Position numbers and translations under genes: made by a program | The notes under the pieces: model-generated | What the model was told of the DNA's origin: nothing | Databases searched by the model: none | The model's input: the letters and a program-made list of their open reading frames with translations, nothing else | Part shown: piece after piece, positions 58,794 to 64,000 of the stretch | Layout: each line of letters begins with the position of its first letter | Numbering within the stretch: the stretch's first letter is position 1 | NCBI RefSeq assembly: GCF_017299535.1 | Contig: NZ_CP071238.1 | Span: 1-64,000 of the forward strand | Direction of reading: 5' to 3' | From: Serratia marcescens subsp. marcescens ATCC 13880 | Lineage (GTDB): Bacteria; Pseudomonadota; Gammaproteobacteria; Enterobacterales; Enterobacteriaceae | Length of the DNA stretch: 64,000 nt

Positions 58794-59786
58794 TTGAGCG
58801 AGAAAATCGGCTGGATAGACAACCTGCGGGCGATGGCGTGCATGATGGTGGTGATGATCCACGCCACCACCTATTACGTCACCAACGGCGCGGCGATAGG
58901 GCTGCACAACTGGGATATCGCCAACGTGCTGAACTCGCTGTCGCGCGTGTCGGTGCCGCTGTTCTTTATGATTTCCGGCTACCTGTTCTTCGGCGAAAAG
59001 AGCGCCGGCCGGCGGCATTTCACCCGCATCGCCTGCTGCATTCTGTTCTACAGCGCCATCGCGCTGATCTACATCGCGGCCTTCACCAAGATCGGTTTCT
59101 GGCCGTCGCTGCGCGGCATGTTGCAAAAGCCGGTGTTCTATCATCTGTGGTTTTTCTATGCCATTGCAGTGATTTACCTGCTGTCGCCGCTGATCAGCGT
59201 CAAACCGGTGTCGCGCCGCTACCTGGCCGCCGCGCTGGTGGTGTTGGCGGCGATCGCCAACCCGAATACCGACAAGCTGACCTTCGGCAACGCGCATCTG
59301 CTGCCGGTTAACCTGTATATCTACGGCGATACCTTCTACTACCTGCTGTATGCGTTGGCCGGGCGGGCGATTGGCATGATGGAGGCGCGCGGGCGCGCCG
59401 TGGGCTGGCTGGCGGCGTTGGGATTTGCGCTGTGCGTGGCGCTGATCGCGCGCGGCACCAAACATCAGCTGTTCATCAACGGCAACTTCGCCGATACCTA
59501 CTACATCTACAGCGGCCCGCTGGTGTTTATGGCGGCGGTGGCGCTGCTGGTGTGGGTGAAACACTGTCTGCCGCAGCCGATCGGCTGGCTGAGCGCGTTT
59601 TCCCGCCATTCGCTGGCGATTTACGGTTTTCACGCCCTGATCGTCAACGTGATGCGCAATCGGCACCTGGATTTCACCGGCCACCCGCTGCTGGATATCT
59701 TCTGGGTGTTCGGCGTGGCGCTGGGGCTCAGCCTGCTGCTGTCTGTCGGCCTGCAGCGGCTGGATACCCGCCGGCTGGTGTCATAG
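58794..59786 (+). CDS. wecH: O-acetyltransferase WecH (enterobacterial common antigen)
   Basis: WecH O-acetylates GlcNAc residues of enterobacterial common antigen. The membrane protein of the acyltransferase-3 family has about ten hydrophobic segments. Its first block WIDNLRAMACMMVVMIHATTYYVTN has the family His, and NVLNSLSRVSVPLFFMISGYLFFGE follows. The start is uncertain. TTG at 58794 gives 330 residues and aligns with the E. coli N-terminus (331). TTG 58725 or GTG 58740 would add residues. Its end overlaps the next, convergent gene by six bases. Confidence 0.88.
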   Translation: MSEKIGWIDNLRAMACMMVVMIHATTYYVTNGAAIGLHNWDIANVLNSLSRVSVPLFFMISGYLFFGEKSAGRRHFTRIACCILFYSAIALIYIAAFTKIGFWPSLRGMLQKPVFYHLWFFYAIAVIYLLSPLISVKPVSRRYLAAALVVLAAIANPNTDKLTFGNAHLLPVNLYIYGDTFYYLLYALAGRAIGMMEARGRAVGWLAALGFALCVALIARGTKHQLFINGNFADTYYIYSGPLVFMAAVALLVWVKHCLPQPIGWLSAFSRHSLAIYGFHALIVNVMRNRHLDFTGHPLLDIFWVFGVALGLSLLLSVGLQRLDTRRLVS

Positions 59787-60704
59787 CGGCGAGCGCTGGC
59801 GCTGCTGGGCGCGGCGCAGCTGCCGCCCGGAGGAAAAACCGGCCGCCAGCGCGGCCTTCTCCAAGCCATATCCTTGCTGCAGGCGCTGTTGCGCCACCGC
59901 CAACCGCAGCTGTTCATGATATTCCCGTACGCTGATGCCGACGTGGCTGCGAAACAGCCGCGCCAGATGGCGGCTGCTGACGTGCGCCTTCTCCGCTATC
60001 TGCGGCACCGACCAGTCGGCCTCCGGCTCGGCGGCCATCACGTCCTGCGCACGGTGCACCGCCGGGTGCAGGTGGTTGCGGTAACGCAGCCAGGGCGACA
60101 GCTGCGGATCGTCGCCGGCGCGGCGGAAATAGACCACCATGTCGCGGGCGACGTCGCGCGCCCGGTCGGAGCCGCAGTGGCGGTGGACCAGGTGCAGCGC
60201 CAAATCGATGCCGGTGGTGATGCCCGCGCTGGTGTAGACGCCGCGGTCTTCAACGAAGATGCGGTTCTCTTTCACCTGCGCCGCCGGCGCCTGCCGGCGG
60301 ATACGCTCGATAACGTCGTGGTGGGTGGTGCACTGATAGCCGTCGAGCAACCCGGCCTGCGCCGCCAGTAGCGCGCCGGAACAGATGCACACCAGGGTGA
60401 TGCGCTGCCGCTGCAGATCGGGCCGCAGCGTCGCCAGCCAGCGACGCGCCTGCTCGGCCTCTTCCCCGGCGAAATAGCGCTGCGAATCGCCGACCCCCGG
60501 CAGCACCAGGATAGCGCCGTCGTCCAGGCGTTCGGGCAACGGCTGCAGGCCGCTCAGCGTCATGCCGATGGAACAGACGATCTGCGGCGCCGGGCTGAGA
60601 TAACGCAGGCTGAACTGCCCGGCGAGGCGCAGGGTTTCCGCCGGGCCGCTGACGTCCAGCGACAGCACGTTGGGCAACAGCAGAAAATAGACGGCCTGCG
60701 GCAT
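59781..60704 (-). CDS. GlxA-type transcriptional regulator (DJ-1/PfpI + AraC HTH)
   Basis: The 307-residue protein has an N-terminal DJ-1/PfpI amidotransferase-like domain with the nucleophile-elbow motif VCICSGALLAA, and a C-terminal AraC helix-turn-helix pair (SVPQIAEKAHVSSRHLARLF). GlxA members control small-amine and amino-acid catabolism. It starts two bases after the hydrolase stop, so both are one operon. No known effector. Confidence 0.9.
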   Translation of the reverse strand: MPQAVYFLLLPNVLSLDVSGPAETLRLAGQFSLRYLSPAPQIVCSIGMTLSGLQPLPERLDDGAILVLPGVGDSQRYFAGEEAEQARRWLATLRPDLQRQRITLVCICSGALLAAQAGLLDGYQCTTHHDVIERIRRQAPAAQVKENRIFVEDRGVYTSAGITTGIDLALHLVHRHCGSDRARDVARDMVVYFRRAGDDPQLSPWLRYRNHLHPAVHRAQDVMAAEPEADWSVPQIAEKAHVSSRHLARLFRSHVGISVREYHEQLRLAVAQQRLQQGYGLEKAALAAGFSSGRQLRRAQQRQRSPL

Positions 60705-60706
60705 GA

Positions 60707-61258
60707 TTACTCCTGTGCGAGTTGCGCCAGCGCCTCATCCACGCTGGCGATGCGGGCGAAACGATCGACCAGTACGGTTTCAGTATGCCGCTTCAACTGC
60801 GCGGGGGTAAAGACTTCGCCGTCGGGATGGCGCATCGGGAAGGTCAGCGTCGCCTCGGTGACGAAAGTCACCCGATAACCGAGATCGGACGCCACCCGGG
60901 TGGTGGTTTCGCAGCACTGTTCGGTGCGGATGCCGGAGACGATCAGGTGGGTGATGTCCCGCTCGCGCAGCCAGGCGTCGAGGCCGGATTCGGTCAGCGC
61001 ATTGTGCACATGCTTATGCACGGTGACATCCGCCTGGTGGGTGAGGAACGGCAGGCGCTGCACGTAGCCTGAAGCCAGTGAGAACGGCCCCTGCGGCGAG
61101 ACGTGCAGCACGTCGACCAGCGCCGCGCCGCGTTGTCGGCAGCCCGCGATCAGGCGGGTCAGAGCCTGTTGAAACGCCGGCAGATCGTCCTCCTGCCAGA
61201 ATGGACGGTGCTGGAATGATTGCTGGACATCGATGATCAATAACGCGCTCTGTGACAT
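60707..61258 (-). CDS. Isochorismatase-family cysteine hydrolase
   Basis: The 183-residue protein has the catalytic triad of the family: Asp in LLIIDVQQSF, a Lys in VHKHVHNAL and Cys in IRTEQCCETTTR. It likely hydrolyses a small amide or imine. GGAGGG precedes the ATG at 61258. It is followed two bases later by a GlxA-type regulator. Its substrate is unknown. Confidence 0.87.
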   Translation of the reverse strand: MSQSALLIIDVQQSFQHRPFWQEDDLPAFQQALTRLIAGCRQRGAALVDVLHVSPQGPFSLASGYVQRLPFLTHQADVTVHKHVHNALTESGLDAWLRERDITHLIVSGIRTEQCCETTTRVASDLGYRVTFVTEATLTFPMRHPDGEVFTPAQLKRHTETVLVDRFARIASVDEALAQLAQE

Positions 61259-61358
61259 TTTCGGCCCTCCGCCAGTGTGTGTAGCGACCATCTTGCGCCG
61301 CGCCTTACTCGGACAGAAGGCCAAAAACGGCCATCATGATGACAACAGCGGACCGACC

Positions 61359-62747
61359 TTAGGCTTTGCTCACCTGACCGGCCACCAGGCGCCCCCGATG
61401 GAAGGTGGCGCTGCGCGTCGGCAGACGGGCGACCGCCTCGGCGGAACAGCTGGCGTTGACCAGCACGAACTCGGCGGCGTCGCCGGCTTTCGGCCAGGCG
61501 CGCTGCCCCTTATCGTCCAGCGGCAGCACGCCGCCGGTGGAGATGGCCATGGCGCGCGACAGGTGATACTCGTCGGAGCCGCGGTACAGCTGGGCGTACA
61601 GATTGGCCTTCTCCAGGATGTCGCCGGTGCCGAACGGCGACCAGTGGTCGATCACGCTGTCGGTGCCGGTCATCACGAACACCCCTTTCTCGCTGAGCTG
61701 CGGCAGCGGCATCATCAGGCCGCCGATCGGCACCGTGGAGGCGATGGTGATCTGCTGCGCCGCCAGCCGGGTGGCGGTTTCCGCCAGTTCGCCCGGCGTC
61801 AGCGTGGTCAGGGCGAAAGCGTGGCTGATGGTGACCTTGCCGCGCAGCGCCGGGTTTTTCTCCACGGTGGCGATCATGTAGTTGATGGCGGCGACCCCGG
61901 CCGGGCTGGTTTCATGCAGATGGATATCCACGCCTTTGCCGGTATCGAGGGCGATCTGGAACATGGCGTCGAGCGATTTCTCCATCGCGCCGTCGACGTT
62001 GGTCGGATCCAGCCCGCCGACGTACTGCACGCCCATCTGCATCGCTTCGCGCATCAGCGCGTCGACTTTGGAGTGCAACAGGCCGTGCTGCGGGAAGGCG
62101 ACGATTTCACAGCTGAAGTCCGCCCGGTGGTTTTCCAGCGCGCGCTGCAGGTGCTCCAGGCTTTTCAGGCCGCTGACCGGATCGATATTGCAGTGGCTGC
62201 GCGCCACGGTGCTGCCTTTGGACTGCAGCAGGGCGATCAGGTTTTCCGCCCGCTGCTGCGAGGTGGGCAGCAGTTTCGGGATCAGCGTCTGCTCCAGCGC
62301 GATCATGTCCATGATGGTTTTGCCCTGGCGCGGGCGCGGCGCCTGCCACGGGCCGCTGTAGAAAGTTTTGTCCAGGTGGATGTGCATATCGCGGAACGCC
62401 GGCAGCAGCAGCTGGCCCCGCGCCTGATAGCGAGGCACGCCGGCGGGCAACGCGGCGTTGGCGGCATGAATGGCGGCGATCTTGCCGTCTTTGATCTCCA
62501 GGGTGTACAGCGCGGTGCGGGTGCCGATCACCGTTTCGCCGTCGTATTCAAAGCCGTCTTCCAGCCGCACCTCACTCAGGCAGTAGTGGCGATCGGTCAG
62601 GGTCATCGGCGTTGGCGCACACGGCTCGCCGCCAGGCGAAGCGGCCTGCGCCATGCCGCCTGTCAGGCCGATCACCGCGCAGGCGGTGGTGAGTTTGCCG
62701 GTTTGGCTGAGGAAGGCTCTGCGGCCCGGTTGCTGAGGGTTTTCCAC
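61359..62747 (-). CDS. Tat-exported amidohydrolase (cytosine-deaminase-like)
   Basis: The 462-residue precursor starts at a GTG (62747) with AAGGA upstream and has a Tat-like leader GRRAFLSQTGK and a hydrophobic stretch to MAQAA. Metal-site motifs FRDMHIHLDKTF, HLHE, ISHAF and GTDSV match the cytosine deaminase/AtzC group. An ATG 45 bases upstream is less supported. It lies 100 bases upstream of the hydrolase and regulator genes on the same strand. The substrate is unknown. Confidence 0.85.
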   Translation of the reverse strand: MENPQQPGRRAFLSQTGKLTTACAVIGLTGGMAQAASPGGEPCAPTPMTLTDRHYCLSEVRLEDGFEYDGETVIGTRTALYTLEIKDGKIAAIHAANAALPAGVPRYQARGQLLLPAFRDMHIHLDKTFYSGPWQAPRPRQGKTIMDMIALEQTLIPKLLPTSQQRAENLIALLQSKGSTVARSHCNIDPVSGLKSLEHLQRALENHRADFSCEIVAFPQHGLLHSKVDALMREAMQMGVQYVGGLDPTNVDGAMEKSLDAMFQIALDTGKGVDIHLHETSPAGVAAINYMIATVEKNPALRGKVTISHAFALTTLTPGELAETATRLAAQQITIASTVPIGGLMMPLPQLSEKGVFVMTGTDSVIDHWSPFGTGDILEKANLYAQLYRGSDEYHLSRAMAISTGGVLPLDDKGQRAWPKAGDAAEFVLVNASCSAEAVARLPTRSATFHRGRLVAGQVSKA

Positions 62748-62900
62748 GTTCGGTTCCTTAATCCAGAGGTGAGGGGTGAAAACATCCTCCAATTTAGGAG
62801 AGGAACCGGCCGGTTGGCAGCGACATTTGCCACTGGTGACTATTCGATTTGGTAATGACCGGCGTGCGCCGGGGCAAGGATTTTCCTGGCTTGCTCTTTC

Positions 62901-62938
62901 GTAGCTTTAATGGCTACATTTGTAGCCATTAAAGCTAC
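62901..62938. repeat. Nested perfect palindrome upstream of the MNT/HEPN genes
   Basis: GTAGCTTTAATGGCTAC and GTAGCCATTAAAGCTAC are exact reverse complements, 17 bases each, with an ATTT loop. Each arm is itself an inverted repeat GTAGC-N7-GCTAC. It lies 14 bases before the MNT gene. It looks like a double operator. A -35 TTGCTC (62891) and a -10 TACATT (62915) would place the promoter inside it. Confidence 0.8.
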
Positions 62939-62952
62939 ATGAGGTTAGCGTT

Positions 62953-63573
62953 ATGCACGATCCGATGCTCGAGTTGCTGTTCAGCGAATACCGTAGAAAA
63001 GTGCTAAGCCTGCTGTTTATTGAAGCCGGGCGTGCGTTTCATGTGCGAGAAATTGCGCGGCGCACCGCAACTCAGGCCGGCACTTTACATAAAGAGTTGA
63101 GCAGGTTGGCGGAGAGCGGCATCTTGCTCAGGCAGCGGCAGGGCAACCAAATTTGCTATCAGGCCAACGCCGATTGCCTGATTTTCCCTGAGCTGGCGGC
63201 GATTTTCCGCAAGGTTTGCGGGCCGGCGGAGTGCTTAAGGCAGACATTGGCAGCGTTTGGCGAAGCTATTGAACGCGCTTTTATTTTTGGTTCTGTCGCC
63301 AGTGGCAAAGCGACGGCGGCCAGTGATATCGATGTTCTGATTGTCGGCAAACTGTCTTTTGCGGAGGTGATTCAGGCGGTTTACCCGCTGCAGGCAACGC
63401 TGGGTCGGGAAATTAACCCCAAACTGTACTCGCCAGAAGAGTGGCGAGCGGCTTTGGCCGAGAACTCCGCGTTTATACAGGACATTATGCAGAAACCCCA
63501 ACTTTGGATTGCGGGAGACAAGGATGACGCTGGACAATCTGGTCGGGCTGGGACTGGAGGTGATAACGCCTGA
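62953..63573 (+). CDS. Winged-helix/nucleotidyltransferase (MNT) protein
   Basis: The 206-residue protein has an N-terminal winged-helix domain (about 1-75, with HVREIARRTATQAGTLHKEL) and a C-terminal minimal nucleotidyltransferase with the active-site GSVASGKATAASDIDVLIVG. MNT/HEPN modules are type VII toxin-antitoxin systems in which MNT modifies the HEPN partner. TGAGG lies before the ATG. The HEPN gene starts 50 bases before this stop, so they are coupled. Confidence 0.87.
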   Translation: MHDPMLELLFSEYRRKVLSLLFIEAGRAFHVREIARRTATQAGTLHKELSRLAESGILLRQRQGNQICYQANADCLIFPELAAIFRKVCGPAECLRQTLAAFGEAIERAFIFGSVASGKATAASDIDVLIVGKLSFAEVIQAVYPLQATLGREINPKLYSPEEWRAALAENSAFIQDIMQKPQLWIAGDKDDAGQSGRAGTGGDNA

Positions 63574-63964
63574 CGCGGGGGCGATTAAAAAATTGCTGGC
63601 CGCCGCCGCTCGCAATCGACGCGATGCGGGTATCACTCAGCTCAGCAATGAGAGCCGTTTCGACACGGCATATAAAGCGGTCATGCAAATGGCGAATGCC
63701 GCTTTGCAAGCCAAAGGATACCGCACGCTGACCAGCAAACCCGGCCATCACCAGATCATGATCCAATCGTTGCCGCTCACCGTAGGGCTGCCGCGAGAGG
63801 AAATGATCTGCCTGGATGCATTGCGAAAACAGCGCAACGTGGCGGATTATTCCGGCGACTTGGTGACGGATGCGGCGGTACAGGCTTGCCTTGAGCAGAC
63901 AGAAGCGCTGTGGGTACGGATTATCGACTGGCTGCAGCACGAACATCCGCAGATAGTGGCGTAA
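63524..63964 (+). CDS. HEPN-domain protein, probable toxin partner
   Basis: The 146-residue helical protein follows the MNT gene in an overlapping frame, with GGGAGACA upstream of ATG 63524. Helices with SNESRFDTAYKAVMQMANAAL and YRTLTSKPGHHQIMI, then RKQRNVADYSG, match the HEPN layout. The usual Arg-x4-6-His is not clear: RN-x-x-DY occupies its place. It may be a divergent or nuclease-inactive HEPN. Confidence 0.8.
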   Translation: MTLDNLVGLGLEVITPDAGAIKKLLAAAARNRRDAGITQLSNESRFDTAYKAVMQMANAALQAKGYRTLTSKPGHHQIMIQSLPLTVGLPREEMICLDALRKQRNVADYSGDLVTDAAVQACLEQTEALWVRIIDWLQHEHPQIVA

Positions 63965-64000
63965 GCGGTCTCACTTCAACCCGCAAAACACCGTTAGCCG

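Overview
The window reads as chromosomal DNA of a GC-rich enterobacterium, most probably Serratia (inference from protein similarity to E. coli, gene order and codon use; no search was run). It opens exactly on the GTG start of dnaA, so the assembly was probably rotated to that gene, and it stops 36 bases after the last gene. No rRNA, tRNA, CRISPR array, insertion sequence or prophage was seen.

Layout. 1-7 kb: dnaA-dnaN-recF-gyrB and yidA. 7-9 kb: an overlapping pair on the minus strand, a threonine-dehydratase-type PLP enzyme and an ornithine-cyclodeaminase-family enzyme. 9.4-14.2 kb: the yidR, yidQ, ibpA, ibpB, yidE block, with a sigma-32 promoter and probable RNA thermometers. 14.2-17.7 kb: malS-avtA, with MalT boxes before malS and an unusual leader before avtA. 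18-23.4 kb: a 2-ketogluconate catabolic operon (kguE, kguK, kguT, and a ghrB/kguD reductase) with its LacI-type repressor PtxS and a 14-bp operator palindrome. 23.5-27.6 kb: yiaD, yiaC, tag and a GDSL autotransporter esterase. 27.7 kb: a candidate small RNA. 28.3-32.4 kb: glyQS and yiaF. 32.4-36.7 kb: mtlADR behind four CRP sites. 36.7-43.6 kb: two LysE/MocR genes, yibL, a methyltransferase, yiiM, a histidine phosphatase and a chemoreceptor. 43.7-55 kb: sodA, then fdoGHI-fdhE, a lipoprotein, yibF and selAB. 55-62.7 kb: a ParDE/RelBE-type toxin-antitoxin pair, a LysR/LysE pair, mdfA, wecH, and an operon of a GlxA-type regulator and a cysteine hydrolase, with a probable Tat-exported amidohydrolase upstream. 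62.9-64 kb: a HEPN/MNT pair behind a nested perfect palindrome.

How the genes work together. The selenium block is self-consistent: FdoG has an in-frame TGA (Sec196) followed by a SECIS-like hairpin, and the machinery that makes Sec-tRNA (SelA) and delivers it (SelB) is coded 4 kb downstream. The kgu genes form a complete route from 2-ketogluconate to 6-phosphogluconate. The mtl genes import, phosphorylate and oxidise mannitol under catabolite control.

The least explained items are the HEPN/MNT cassette with its nested operators, the candidate sRNA at 27.7 kb, the dehydratase/OCD pair (possibly hydroxyaspartate to aspartate), the avtA leader and the amidohydrolase/hydrolase/GlxA cluster. No wholly new multi-gene defence or biosynthetic system was evident.
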